Below are positions 52,810 to 62,210 of a DNA stretch of 64,000 nt, piece after piece. This DNA comes from Piscinibacterium candidicorallinum (GTDB taxonomy: Bacteria > Pseudomonadota > Gammaproteobacteria > Burkholderiales > Burkholderiaceae_C). How positions within the stretch are numbered: position 1 is the stretch's first letter; the number at the start of each line of letters is the position of its first letter. The stretch is from assembly GCF_047549485.1 (NCBI RefSeq), contig NZ_CP180191.1:1302001-1366000 (forward strand), read 5' to 3'. A model generated the notes under the pieces. The model was given only the letters and a program-made list of their open reading frames with translations. It searched no databases and had not been told where the DNA came from. The position numbers and the translations under genes are program-made.

Positions 52810-54336
52810 ATGAGTACGACCCCAGAGATTTCCGACACCCCCGAGTCCGCCGCTCCGGCGCAGACGCCTGCTCCCGCTGCCGCCAGCCCGGAAGTGCTGT
52901 TCCGCGACTTCGGGCTCGACACGCGCATCCAGGCCGCCATCGACGCGATCGGCTACCTGCGCCCCACGCCGATCCAAGCCCAGGCCATTCCGCTCGTGCT
53001 TGCAGGGCGCGACGTGATGGGCGCCGCGCAAACCGGCACCGGCAAGACGGCAGCCTTCACGCTGCCGATCCTGCAGCAGCTCGTCGCGCATGAGAGCACC
53101 AGCACCTCGCCGGCGCGGCACCCAGTGCGCGCACTGATCCTCGCGCCCACGCGCGAGCTGGCGGACCAGATCTCGGTCAACGTCACTCAATACGCCGCCA
53201 AGACTGCACTGCGCTCGACCGTGGTGTTCGGCGGCGTGGACATGAACCCGCAGACCGACGCCCTGCGCCGCGGTGTGGAAATCCTCATCGCCACCCCCGG
53301 CCGCCTGCTGGACCATGTGCAGAGCAAGAACGTGGCGCTCGGCCAGGTCAGCATCCTGGTGCTGGACGAAGCCGACCGCATGCTGGACATGGGTTTTTTG
53401 CCCGACCTGCAGCGCATCGTGAATCTGTTGCCCAAGCAGCGCCAGACGCTGCTGTTCTCCGCCACCTTCTCGCCGGAAATTCGCAAGCTGGCCGCCAGCT
53501 TCCAGAAGAACCCGGTCACGGTGGAAGTGGCGCGCCAGAACGCCACGGCCACCAACATCACCCAGCGCATCTACGCGGTGAGTGAAGACGACAAGCGCAG
53601 CTGCCTCGTGGATCTGCTGCGCGCAGAAGACCCGCGCCAGGTCATCGTCTTCTCCAACAGCAAGCTGGAAACCGGCCGGCTGGCCCGCTTTCTGGAGAAG
53701 GAAGGCTTCGCGGCCGACGCCATCCATGGCGACAAGTCGCAGAACGAGCGGCTCGCGGCGCTGCAGGCCTTCAAGGACGGCAAGGTCGAGGTGCTCGTGG
53801 CCACCGACGTGGCCGCCCGGGGCCTGGACATTGCCGAGCTGCCCTGCGTCATCAACTTCGACGTGCCCTTCAACCCGGAAGACTATGTGCACCGCATCGG
53901 CCGCACCGGCCGAGCCGGCATGCACGGCCGCGCGCTCACACTCGTCACCCCGGGCGACTCACGCAACTTCGCGCAGATCGAAAAGCTCATCAATCGCTCC
54001 GTGGAAGTGGCCACCTGGACGCCGTCGCGCCCGCGCCGCCCGCGCGAGGAGGGTTTCGGCGAGCGCAGCGACCGTGGCGAACGCTACGGCCGTGACCGTG
54101 ACGGTGGACGCGAGGGTGGAAGAGACAGTGGGCGCAGCCGTGGCGAGGGCTCCGGCGGCCGCAGCAGCTACACGCCGCGCCCTGCAGCCTTGGACCCCTT
54201 CTTCACCCAGCCCTACGAGCCCAGCGCGCCCGTGGACGGCAGCGCGGCCGGCACGCCGGCGGCCTCCGGTACCAAACCTGGCGCGCCGCGCGTGCGCCGC
54301 CCTGTGGCCGCACTGCTCGGCGGCCGCAAGAGCTGA
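52810..54336 (+). CDS. rhlE: DEAD-box RNA helicase (RhlE-like)
   Basis: 508 residues from the ATG at 52810. An upstream in-frame ATG at 52519 would begin inside repeat copy B and add a Ser/Pro/Ala-rich non-family leader, so it is rejected. Motifs: Q motif with GYLRPTPIQAQAIP, I AQTGTGKT, Ia PTRELA, II DEAD, III SAT (LLFSATFSPEIRKLA), IV VIVFSNSK, V ATDVAARGLDI, VI HRIGRTGRAG. The C-terminal tail (about 410-508) is Arg/Gly/Asp-rich and basic, as in RhlE proteins that unwind rRNA or mRNA structure. Flanked by repeat copies on both sides. Confidence 0.93.
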   Translation: MSTTPEISDTPESAAPAQTPAPAAASPEVLFRDFGLDTRIQAAIDAIGYLRPTPIQAQAIPLVLAGRDVMGAAQTGTGKTAAFTLPILQQLVAHESTSTSPARHPVRALILAPTRELADQISVNVTQYAAKTALRSTVVFGGVDMNPQTDALRRGVEILIATPGRLLDHVQSKNVALGQVSILVLDEADRMLDMGFLPDLQRIVNLLPKQRQTLLFSATFSPEIRKLAASFQKNPVTVEVARQNATATNITQRIYAVSEDDKRSCLVDLLRAEDPRQVIVFSNSKLETGRLARFLEKEGFAADAIHGDKSQNERLAALQAFKDGKVEVLVATDVAARGLDIAELPCVINFDVPFNPEDYVHRIGRTGRAGMHGRALTLVTPGDSRNFAQIEKLINRSVEVATWTPSRPRRPREEGFGERSDRGERYGRDRDGGREGGRDSGRSRGEGSGGRSSYTPRPAALDPFFTQPYEPSAPVDGSAAGTPAASGTKPGAPRVRRPVAALLGGRKS

Positions 54337-54393
54337 TCGACGCGGCGCGGCGTAGCCGCGCTTTGGCGGCGCATCTCAGTGGCAGGTCACTGG

Positions 54394-54531
54394 CATGAGA
54401 TGCAGCGCCGAATTCCGGTGTGCAATTCGGCCCGAGATCCGCACGGAGCATGCGGAAAGCCGCTACTTCTGATCTTCAAGTCATTGTTGAAAAGACTGCA
54501 TCTTTGCATGTCATTTTCAAATGTTCTTCGG
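54394..54531 (-). repeat. Intergenic repeat, copy C
   Basis: Minus strand. TTGA of the first palindrome at 54520 (its TCAA arm decayed), 30 bp to a full TCAA-N7-TTGA (from 54490), 35 bp from that TCAA to CCGCATGCTCCGTGCGG (54455), then GGATCTCGGGCCGAATT. Between hairpin and last box there is a perfect GCCGAATT...AATTCGGC stem. GCATCTCATG begins at 54403 and pairs with a further inverted GCATCTCA at 54371-54378, giving a terminal hairpin. Lies in the gap between convergent rhlE and gluQ, in tandem behind copy D. Confidence 0.8.
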
Positions 54532-54575
54532 GAATCTCACTGACTTGAGTGGGATCTTGCGGCATCGCGCGTTAG

Positions 54576-54715
54576 CGTGAGATGCATCATTCGGCTGGAA
54601 CCTCAAAAACACGCCGAGATCCGCGCTCCATATGCGGAAACTGGCGGATCGACATTCTCAAACTGGGTTGATCAATGAGGCCATTCTGGCGTCACTTCTC
54701 AATCGAACGTTGAAA
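54576..54715 (-). repeat. Intergenic repeat, copy D (full length)
   Basis: Minus strand, beginning one base after the gluQ stop codon. TTTCAACG at 54715 opens TCAA-N7-TTGA; the second palindrome (TCAA at 54671) has N6; CCGCATA...GCGG hairpin begins at 54637, exactly 78 bp from TTTCAACG as in copies A and B; GGATCTCGGCGTGTTTTTGAGG follows and GCATCTCACGCT begins at 54585 (52 bp on). Just beyond, ATCTCACT/AGTGGGAT (54534-54555) forms another hairpin. Confidence 0.85.
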
Positions 54716-54716
54716 A

Positions 54717-55574
54717 TCACAGCCACTGCGCGGCCCAGACGGCTGTCGTTTGGCTCAACAGCTCGCTGGCGGTCGGGCCCGGCTGTTCGCCCAGCCCCAA
54801 GTGCCGAGCAGCCTCGCGCAGCACCGCGGCTGCGTTGCGGGTGTCTACCGCCGCGGCGCCCGTCTGCTTGCTGAGCTTCTGCCCATCGGCCGCCAGCACG
54901 ACCGGCACGTGCAAGTAGCGCGGCACGGGCAGGCCCAGCTGCGTCGCCAGCCAGATCTGCCGCGGCGTCACCGCCAGCAGGTCGGCACCGCGCACTACGT
55001 CGGTCACACCGGTGGCAGCGTCGTCTACCACGCAGGCCAGGTGGTAGCTGTACGGGCCGTCTGCGCGCTTGAGCACGAAATCGCCGCAGGTCTCGGCTAG
55101 ATGCTCGGTCTGTTGACCCGCCGCACGGTCGGTGAGCCGCACCACGGCGTCGCCCACCCGTGCGCGCCAGGCGCGCGGCTCCCGGCCCCCCGTGCCTTGG
55201 CGACAGGTGCCTGGATAGACCAGCTCGCCGCTCGCACCTACCCGCGCGCCGGACTCCGCCAGCGTCTTGCGGCTGCAGGCGCAGCCAAAGGTGTGGCCTG
55301 CGGCTTCAAGCTGCGCAAAGGCAGCGGCATAGGCGGCTGTGCGGGCTTGCTGGTACGTCACCTCGCCATCGGGCCGCAGCTGCAGGGCATCCAGCTGCGC
55401 GAGGATGGTGCGGGTATGCGCCGGATCGCATCGCTGCGTGTCCAGATCGTCGATGCGTACCAGCCAGCGGCCGCCGTGGGCGCGGGCATCCAGCCAGCTG
55501 GCCAGCGCCGCCACGATGGAGCCGGCATGCAGCGGCCCGGTGGGCGAGGGCGCAAAGCGGCCGACGTAGCCCAT
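54717..55574 (-). CDS. gluQ: Glutamyl-Q tRNA(Asp) synthetase
   Basis: 285 residues, about the length of GluQ and much shorter than GluRS because the anticodon-binding domain is absent. Adds glutamate to queuosine in tRNA-Asp. HIGH-type motif PSPTGPLHAGS at 9-19, DDLD-like VRIDDLDTQRCDP, the cysteine zinc site CACSRKTL...YPGTC, and the KLSKQ form of KMSKS. Upstream of it on the same strand is yggS (12-bp gap), so they are probably co-transcribed. Confidence 0.93.
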   Translation of the reverse strand: MGYVGRFAPSPTGPLHAGSIVAALASWLDARAHGGRWLVRIDDLDTQRCDPAHTRTILAQLDALQLRPDGEVTYQQARTAAYAAAFAQLEAAGHTFGCACSRKTLAESGARVGASGELVYPGTCRQGTGGREPRAWRARVGDAVVRLTDRAAGQQTEHLAETCGDFVLKRADGPYSYHLACVVDDAATGVTDVVRGADLLAVTPRQIWLATQLGLPVPRYLHVPVVLAADGQKLSKQTGAAAVDTRNAAAVLREAARHLGLGEQPGPTASELLSQTTAVWAAQWL

Positions 55575-55586
55575 GCGTGCGCGCTC

Positions 55587-56315
55587 TCAGGCGGCCGGCG
55601 CCTTGGGGGCGCGCGCGCCGAAGATCGCCGAGCCCACGCGCACGATCGTCGCGCCTTCGGCCACGGCGTCCTCCAGGTCGTCGCTCATGCCCATGGAGAG
55701 CGTGTCGACGGCGAGCCCGGCCGCGTTCAGCTGGGCCAGAAGCGCCGCAAGGGCCTTGAACGGCGCGCGGCGCTGCTCGGTCGGGCGCGCCGGGTCGGGA
55801 ATACACATCAGCCCGCGCAACTGCACGCGGGGCAGGGCGGCCACGGCCTGCGCCAGCGCCAGTACCTCCCCCGGTGCGCAGCCGCTCTTGGTGGCTTCGC
55901 CGTCCACGTTCACCTGGATCAGCAGCTGCAGCGGCGCGAGGTCCGCCGGGCGCTGCTCGGACAGGCGCTGGGCGATCTTCAGACGGTCCACGCTGTGCAC
56001 CCAGTCAAAGTGCTCGGCCACGGGGCGGGTCTTGTTGCTCTGCAGCGGGCCGATGAAGTGCCATTCCAGCCCCGGCAAGCCCTGCGCGGAGCCCATTGCG
56101 GCAAGTTCGGCAATCTTTTCCACGCCTTCCTGCACATAGTTCTCGCCAAAGGCCCGTTGCCCGGCGGCCACAGCCTGGGCCACCGCCTCTGCGCCGAAGG
56201 TCTTGCTCACGGCCAGCAGGCGCACGCTGCCCGGCGCCCGGCCCGCCCGTGTTGCTGCGCCTTCAATGCGTTGCCCTACTGCAAACAGGCGCTGTTGCAA
56301 CTCTTTAGAAGTCAA
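55587..56315 (-). CDS. yggS: YggS-type pyridoxal 5'-phosphate homeostasis protein
   Basis: 242 residues, fold type III single-domain PLP protein. The PLP lysine is in VRLLAVSKTFGAEAV (about residue 36). Further marks: FGENYVQEGVEKI, WHFIGPLQSNKTRPVAEHFDWVHSVDR, LQLLIQVNVDGEATKSGC, LRGLMCIPDP, and SMGMSDDLEDAVAEGATIVRVGSAIFG. Start is a TTG without a strong ribosome site, so the N-terminus may be off by a few residues. Carries or buffers PLP in the cytoplasm. Confidence 0.92.
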   Translation of the reverse strand: MTSKELQQRLFAVGQRIEGAATRAGRAPGSVRLLAVSKTFGAEAVAQAVAAGQRAFGENYVQEGVEKIAELAAMGSAQGLPGLEWHFIGPLQSNKTRPVAEHFDWVHSVDRLKIAQRLSEQRPADLAPLQLLIQVNVDGEATKSGCAPGEVLALAQAVAALPRVQLRGLMCIPDPARPTEQRRAPFKALAALLAQLNAAGLAVDTLSMGMSDDLEDAVAEGATIVRVGSAIFGARAPKAPAA

Positions 56316-56542
56316 GCAGATAATCCAGATGCTTAAAGTGCTTTGTGAGCTTCATCCTCGCTCACTTCGTCACATATCCCATGCGGTGCACGGCCCGACG
56401 TTCATGATGCGGGCGGCAATCGCGCTTAATCTGCGGTGAGCTACGCACGGCACACAGCCGCTGCAGCGCTCAATCGCCAAGAGGCTGGTCGCAACGCCTG
56501 ACAGAGGGATCAGGCAGGTGCTGCACCCCAGCGGAGAATTGT

Positions 56543-57583
56543 ATGGATATCACCGAACTGCTGGCCTTCTCGGTCAAGAACAAGGCCTCCGACCTGCACC
56601 TGTCCGCCGGCCTGCCGCCCATGATCCGCGTGCACGGCGACGTGCGGCGCATCAACCTGCCGGCACTCACGCACGAGGACGTGCATCGCATGATCTATGA
56701 CATCATGAACGATGCCCAGCGCAAGCAGTACGAGGAGATCTTCGAGTGCGACTTCTCGTTCTCGATCCCCGGCCTCGCGCGTTTCCGCGTCAATGCCTTC
56801 GTGCAGAACCGCGGTGCGGGCGCGGTGTTCCGGACGATTCCGTCCAAGGTACTCACGCTGCAGGATCTGAATGCACCACGCATCTTCCAGGACATGTCGA
56901 TGCAGCCGCGCGGCATCGTGCTGGTGACTGGCCCCACGGGTTCGGGCAAGTCCACCACCCTGGCCGCGATGGTCAACCACATCAACGACAACATCTTCGG
57001 CCACATCCTCACCGTCGAAGACCCGATCGAATTCGTGCACGAGAGCAAGAAGTGCCTCATCAACCAGCGTGAGGTCGGCCCTCACACCCTGTCGTTCAAC
57101 AACTCTCTGCGCTCCGCGCTGCGCGAAGACCCTGACGTGATTCTGGTGGGTGAGTTGCGCGACCTCGAGACCATCCGCCTGGCACTCACCGCCGCGGAAA
57201 CCGGCCACCTGGTGTTTGGCACCCTGCACACGTCCTCGGCCGCCAAGACCATCGACCGCATCATTGACGTGTTCCCCGCCGCGGAAAAAGACATGGTCCG
57301 CGCCATGCTCTCCGAATCCCTGCGCGCGGTGATCTCGCAGAGCCTGCTCAAGACCAAGGACGGCTCGGGTCGCGTGGCCGCGCACGAGATCATGATCGGC
57401 ACGCCCGCCATCCGCAACCTCATCCGCGAGGCCAAGGTCGCGCAGATGTACTCCATGATCCAGGCCGGCCAGCAGTTCGGCATGCAGACCCTGGACCAGT
57501 GCCTGCTCGACCTCGTGCGCCGTAACGTGGTCAGCGCCGAGGAAGCACGCGTCTACGCCCAGAACAAGGAAAACTTCGGCTGA
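56543..57583 (+). CDS. pilT: Type IV pilus retraction ATPase PilT
   Basis: 346 residues. Hexameric motor that depolymerises pili for twitching. Walker A GPTGSGKST at 130-138; Asp box TVEDPIEFVHESKKCLINQREVG; Walker B ILVGELRDLETIRLALTAAETGHLVFGTLHT; and the C-terminal helix region with GMQTLDQ. GGAGAATTGT before the ATG. Divergent from yggS over 227 bp that hold a GTGAGC/GCTCAC hairpin (56345-56369) and no other gene. Confidence 0.97.
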   Translation: MDITELLAFSVKNKASDLHLSAGLPPMIRVHGDVRRINLPALTHEDVHRMIYDIMNDAQRKQYEEIFECDFSFSIPGLARFRVNAFVQNRGAGAVFRTIPSKVLTLQDLNAPRIFQDMSMQPRGIVLVTGPTGSGKSTTLAAMVNHINDNIFGHILTVEDPIEFVHESKKCLINQREVGPHTLSFNNSLRSALREDPDVILVGELRDLETIRLALTAAETGHLVFGTLHTSSAAKTIDRIIDVFPAAEKDMVRAMLSESLRAVISQSLLKTKDGSGRVAAHEIMIGTPAIRNLIREAKVAQMYSMIQAGQQFGMQTLDQCLLDLVRRNVVSAEEARVYAQNKENFG

Positions 57584-57666
57584 GCCCCTCGCTCCCGGAC
57601 ACGCGCTCGGGCGCGCGCAGCACGCGCACCTGAGCCCCCCACTCTCTTTGCAGTACTGGACCGCAC

Positions 57667-58800
57667 ATGGAACGCGATCAGGCCACCAAGTTCATGCACG
57701 ACCTGCTGAAGCTCATGCTTCAGAAGCGTGGCTCGGACCTCTTCATCACCGCTGCCTTTCCGCCGGCCTTCAAGATCGACGGCCGCGTGGTGCCCGTTTC
57801 GAATCAGGCGCTGACGCATGTGCACACCGCCGAACTGGCGCGCGCCATCATGAACGACAAGCAGGCCGCCGAGTTCGAGAACAAGATGGAGTGCAACTTC
57901 GCCATCAACCCCTCGGGTATCGGCCGCTTCCGCTGCAATGCATTTGTGCAGCAGGGCATGGTGGGCATGGTGCTGCGGACGATTCCGGCCAATATTCCCA
58001 CCGTGGAAGGCATGGGTCTGCCGCCGCAACTCAAGGACATCGTGATGGCCAAGCGCGGCATCGTGCTGCTTGTGGGCGCGACAGGTTCGGGCAAGTCCAC
58101 CTCGATGGCGGCCATGCTGCGGCATCGCAACGAAACCACCCACGGCCACATCATCACGATCGAAGACCCCATCGAGTTCGTGCACCCGCATGCCAACTGC
58201 ATCATTTCGCAGCGCGAAGTCGGCGTGGACACGGAGTCCTGGGAGGCCGCACTGAAGAACGCCCTGCGTCAGGCGCCCGATGTGGTTCAGATCGGCGAAA
58301 TCCGCGACAAGGACACGATGGAGAACGCCATCGTCTTTGCCGAAACCGGCCACCTCTGCATGGCCACGCTGCACGCCAACAACTCCAACCAGGCCATCGA
58401 CCGGATCATCAACTTCTTCCCGGAAGAAAAGCGCCAGCAGCTGCTGATGGACCTGTCACTGAACCTGCGCGCCATGATCTCCCAGCGCCTGATCCCGCTG
58501 AAGGACTCCAAGGGCCGCGCCGCCGCCTGCGAGATCCTGATCAACTCGCCGCTCATCTCAGACATGATCTTCAAGGGCGAGGTCGGCGAGATCAAGGACG
58601 TGATGAAGCGTTCGCGCGAACTGGGCATGCAGACTTTCGACCAGCACCTTTTCGATCTCTTCGAAGACGGCAAGATCAGCTACGAAGATGCGCTGCGCAA
58701 CGCCGATAGCGTCAACGACCTGCGTCTGCGCATCAAGCTCGAATCCAAACTCGCGCAGCGCGACCCCTCGCTCGGCGTGGGCCACCTCTCGATTGTCTGA
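57667..58800 (+). CDS. pilU: Type IV pilus accessory ATPase PilU
   Basis: 377 residues. PilT paralogue that assists retraction. Walker A GATGSGKST, TIEDPIEFVHPHANCIISQREVGVDTESW, Walker B VVQIGEIRDKDTMENAIVFAETGHLCMATLHANN, and the longer C-terminal tail typical of PilU. 83 bp after pilT on the same strand; the gap contains a GC-rich stretch but no clear terminator. Confidence 0.95.
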   Translation: MERDQATKFMHDLLKLMLQKRGSDLFITAAFPPAFKIDGRVVPVSNQALTHVHTAELARAIMNDKQAAEFENKMECNFAINPSGIGRFRCNAFVQQGMVGMVLRTIPANIPTVEGMGLPPQLKDIVMAKRGIVLLVGATGSGKSTSMAAMLRHRNETTHGHIITIEDPIEFVHPHANCIISQREVGVDTESWEAALKNALRQAPDVVQIGEIRDKDTMENAIVFAETGHLCMATLHANNSNQAIDRIINFFPEEKRQQLLMDLSLNLRAMISQRLIPLKDSKGRAAACEILINSPLISDMIFKGEVGEIKDVMKRSRELGMQTFDQHLFDLFEDGKISYEDALRNADSVNDLRLRIKLESKLAQRDPSLGVGHLSIV

Positions 58801-58817
58801 GCATCAGAACAAGACCC

Positions 58818-59297
<480 letters not shown>

Positions 59298-59333
59298 ATC
59301 CGCCGGGCTGCACTGCTCGGCACACCTACTCGT

Positions 59334-59362
59334 TTGTGCGCTGCGTCGATATGCGATATAGT
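59334..59362 (+). promoter_or_regulatory. Sigma70-type promoter of the initiator tRNA
   Basis: TTGTGC, 17-bp spacer, TATAGT, placing the start about 5-7 bases before the mature tRNA end. A good spacing and -10 support it. Confidence 0.7.
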
Positions 59363-59373
59363 CTTTGTCTCGA

Positions 59374-59450
<77 letters not shown>

Positions 59451-59492
59451 CATTCAGATCGGCGCATGGCTAGTACGGGCGTCAATCACGAG

Positions 59493-59515
59493 GGCCCGCG
59501 ATGCGCGGGCCTTTT
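59493..59515 (+). terminator. Intrinsic terminator after the initiator tRNA
   Basis: GGCCCGCG, 3-base loop, CGCGGGCC, then TTTT. The remaining 200 bp to scpB show no further signal. Confidence 0.92.
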
Positions 59516-59718
59516 GCCATGTTCTTCTCCCGCCATGCGTCGCGCGCAAGCGCACCGGGCGGGCGACACAGGGCTCAGGGAATCGATGCGTTATGGCCCG
59601 CGAGTGCGTAGCACCGCCGGCACAGCACGGCCGGACGATGCTTGAAGCCCGGGCCCGCCGTCTCCGGGATGACTCACAAACATGCTCTCTGGTGCGCTGA
59701 CCAGGCGTGCCGCAATTC

Positions 59719-60561
59719 ATGACGACACTGCACGCCAAGACCGTCATCGAGACGGCGCTGCTGGTTGCCCAGCAGCCCATGCCCATCTCCGAGCTGCGCA
59801 AGCTGTTCGATGACGAGATCGGCGCGGACACGGTCCGCTTTGTGCTTGAGGAACTGCGCCAGGAGTGGTCCGGGCGTGGCGTGGAGTTGATCGGATTGGC
59901 CAGCGGCTGGCGTTTTCAGACGCGGCCCGAGATGCGCGAGTATCTCGACCGGCTCAATCCTGAACGTGCGCCGCGCTACTCGCGAGCGGTGCTTGAGACC
60001 CTCGCGATCATCGCCTACCGCCAGCCGGTGACGCGCGGTGACATCGAGGACATTCGCGGCGTGACCGTGGCAGCCACTGTCGTCAAGACCCTAGAAGATC
60101 GCGGCTGGATTGAGACGATCGGTCACCGCGATACACCCGGCCGCCCGGCATTGTTTGGCACGACCAAGCTGTTCCTCGATGACCTCGGTCTGGCTTCATT
60201 GAGCGAACTGCCGGCATTGGGTGATGACGGGTCCGTCCCGGCCCTGCCCATGCCAGGCCAGCAGATGATCGATTTCGACGGGCCCGCGGTCGTTGTTGCG
60301 GGTGATCCGGGCGCCGAAGCCGACGCGGTAGTGGACCTGGCGCCTCATGGCGATGAGGCGGGCGAAGCATCCGGCACTGCGCATGCAGCGGGCGATGAAG
60401 CGCCGGCGAAGCTAGCCGAGCCTTTGATCGATTCCACGATCGCGCAAGCCGGGGTCACCGCACAAGTTCCGGAGTCTGTCGCCCCGGATGCCGCCCCTGA
60501 TACGCAAGCAGGTCTGAGTGAGTCTGCGGCGTCGACGCCGCCCCAGGAAGAACGCCCATGA
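59719..60561 (+). CDS. scpB: Segregation and condensation protein B
   Basis: 280 residues from ATG at 59719 (a GTG at 59707 is an alternative). Non-SMC subunit that binds ScpA in the chromosome-condensing complex. Two winged-helix domains fill residues ~1-165: TVIETALLVAQQPMPISELRKLF and RYSRAVLETLAIIAYRQPVTRGDIEDIRGV with GRPALFGTTKLFLDDLGL. The last ~100 residues are an acidic Ala/Pro-rich tail not seen in short ScpB proteins. Overlaps rluB by 4 bases (ATGA). Confidence 0.93.
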   Translation: MTTLHAKTVIETALLVAQQPMPISELRKLFDDEIGADTVRFVLEELRQEWSGRGVELIGLASGWRFQTRPEMREYLDRLNPERAPRYSRAVLETLAIIAYRQPVTRGDIEDIRGVTVAATVVKTLEDRGWIETIGHRDTPGRPALFGTTKLFLDDLGLASLSELPALGDDGSVPALPMPGQQMIDFDGPAVVVAGDPGAEADAVVDLAPHGDEAGEASGTAHAAGDEAPAKLAEPLIDSTIAQAGVTAQVPESVAPDAAPDTQAGLSESAASTPPQEERP

Positions 60562-62024
60562 GCGATAACGATCCGCAGATCAAGAATCCGTCGCAGGCTG
60601 CCGAGAGCGGCCCCGCTAACCAAGCTGAAGGCGCGCAACCCGGTGAAGGCGGCGGCGCGCGCCGGCGACATCGGAGCCGACGCGGCGGCAAGCGTGGTCG
60701 TGGCGATCGCGATGCACGCCCACCGCATCAAGGCGCAGACGGCAACGCGCAGGCGGGCGTGTCTGACGAGGGTGACCCGCCACCTGCCGCCGCAGGTCGC
60801 GCTTTCGATGCAATCGTCAACAAGGGCGCGCTCAATCCGGAGGATGCGCCCAAGCTGCACAAGGTGCTGGCTGATGCCGGCATCGGCTCGCGCCGAGAGA
60901 TGGAGGAACTGATCCTCGCCGGACGCATTTCGGTGAATGGTGAGCCCGCCCACATCGGCCAGCGCGTTCTACCATCCGACACGATCCGCATCAATGGCAA
61001 GCAGATCATGCGCAAGGACCTCACGCGACCGCCGCGCGTCGTCCTGTATCACAAGCCTGCAGGCGAAATTGTTTCGCATGATGATCCGAACAAGCGCCCG
61101 CGGGTCTTTGACGTGCTGCCGCGTGTGAAGACTGGCAAGTGGATGTCCGTCGGCCGGCTGGACTTCAACACCGAAGGTCTCCTCGTATTCACCAACTCCG
61201 GCGAGATCGTCAACCGTCTGGCGCATCCCCGCTTCGGTCTTGAGCGCGAGTATGCGGTGCGCTTTCTCGGCGAGATGACCGAGGAGCAGCGCAACCAGCT
61301 GCTCACCGGCGTGCAACTCGATGATGGTCCGGCCAAGTTCGCAAGCATCGAAAGTGCAGGCGGCGAGGGCGCGAACCAATGGGCTCGTGTCGTCATCAGC
61401 GAAGGGCGAAATCGTGAGGTGCGCCGCATGTTCGACGCGGTGAACCTGCCGGTCAGCCGGCTGATCCGCATTCGCTTTGGCGGCTTTGTGCTGCCACCGC
61501 GTCTGAAGCGCGGACAGTGGATGGAGCTGGACGCGGACACCTGCCGTGCACTGCAGTCCGAGCTGGGCCTCGGCCCGAAGCCGAAAGCGGAGCCCGACGA
61601 AGAGGACGGCAACCGCATGGATTACCAGCCACCCAAGCCGCGCGGTCGCCGTGAGAAGTTTCTGGCGACGCACAACGAGGCGGGCCACGTCATGCTGACG
61701 AGCCATGCCCTGAACATCAACCCGGACGCCTGGATGAGCGGCATGGGCCAGCCCGGCGCTGCTCCCGGCGGGCGTAATCGGCCTGCGGGCGCGAAGCCTG
61801 GCGGCGGTGGCAAGCCCGGCCGGCCAGGCAAGAAGACCGGCGGCAATCGGCCCCAGGGCAATGGCGCAACCCGCCGCGGGCCGCAGCCCGGCAAGAAGGC
61901 TGCGGCCGTGGACGGCGCCGCGCCCCAGCAGCAGCCCAAGTCGCGCAATCGTCGCCGTGGTGGCCGCCGTGGCGGCAAGGGCGGCGCCGGCGGTTCGGGT
62001 CCGCCCGCGCCTGCGGAGGGCTGA
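60558..62024 (+). CDS. rluB: 23S rRNA pseudouridine(2605) synthase RluB
   Basis: 488 residues. Residues ~1-90 are low-complexity and basic; an S4 RNA-binding domain follows (KVLADAGIGSRREMEELILAGRISVNGEPAHIG) and then the catalytic domain with VGRLDFNTEGLLVFTNSGE (catalytic Asp) and EGRNREVRRMFDAV. The last ~110 residues are Gly/Lys/Arg/Pro-rich. Together the tails make it far longer than the ~290-residue Escherichia coli protein, a common trait in Burkholderiales. Coupled to scpB. Confidence 0.93.
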   Translation: MSDNDPQIKNPSQAAESGPANQAEGAQPGEGGGARRRHRSRRGGKRGRGDRDARPPHQGADGNAQAGVSDEGDPPPAAAGRAFDAIVNKGALNPEDAPKLHKVLADAGIGSRREMEELILAGRISVNGEPAHIGQRVLPSDTIRINGKQIMRKDLTRPPRVVLYHKPAGEIVSHDDPNKRPRVFDVLPRVKTGKWMSVGRLDFNTEGLLVFTNSGEIVNRLAHPRFGLEREYAVRFLGEMTEEQRNQLLTGVQLDDGPAKFASIESAGGEGANQWARVVISEGRNREVRRMFDAVNLPVSRLIRIRFGGFVLPPRLKRGQWMELDADTCRALQSELGLGPKPKAEPDEEDGNRMDYQPPKPRGRREKFLATHNEAGHVMLTSHALNINPDAWMSGMGQPGAAPGGRNRPAGAKPGGGGKPGRPGKKTGGNRPQGNGATRRGPQPGKKAAAVDGAAPQQQPKSRNRRRGGRRGGKGGAGGSGPPAPAEG

Positions 62025-62069
62025 GTCGCGTCCGGCGCCCGCCGCAGCGCATCAATTTGCGGTGGCGCT

Positions 62070-62098
62070 TTGAGCTTCTACGCGGAATTCCTTATAAT
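62070..62098 (+). promoter_or_regulatory. Strong sigma70 promoter ahead of rimP-nusA
   Basis: TTGAGC, 17-bp spacer, TATAAT. The start would be near 62105, leaving a leader of about 150 nt before rimP. Confidence 0.8.
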
Positions 62099-62185
62099 TC
62101 AAAGGATTAGCTACTGCTGATGGCTCAGTTGGCTGTTCGGGCGCGATTTGCGCCTGATGCAGTCGGCGTAGAAGCCGCCTGAAAT

Positions 62186-62210
62186 TGGGCCTTCCGGCCC
62201 ATTTTTTTTT
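62186..62210 (+). terminator. Leader terminator/attenuator upstream of rimP
   Basis: TGGGCC, TTCC loop, GGCCCA, then nine T, between the promoter at 62070 and the rimP ATG at 62254. GGCGC/GCGCC and GGC/GCC hairpins precede it in the leader. It could end a short RNA of about 105 nt or attenuate rimP-nusA expression. Confidence 0.8.

Noticed and set aside
52406..54715. CRISPR array or phage attachment site reading of the repeats around rhlE
   Set aside because: Copies are about 140 bp, differ in sequence, lie on both strands and have no spacers; no integrase is near.
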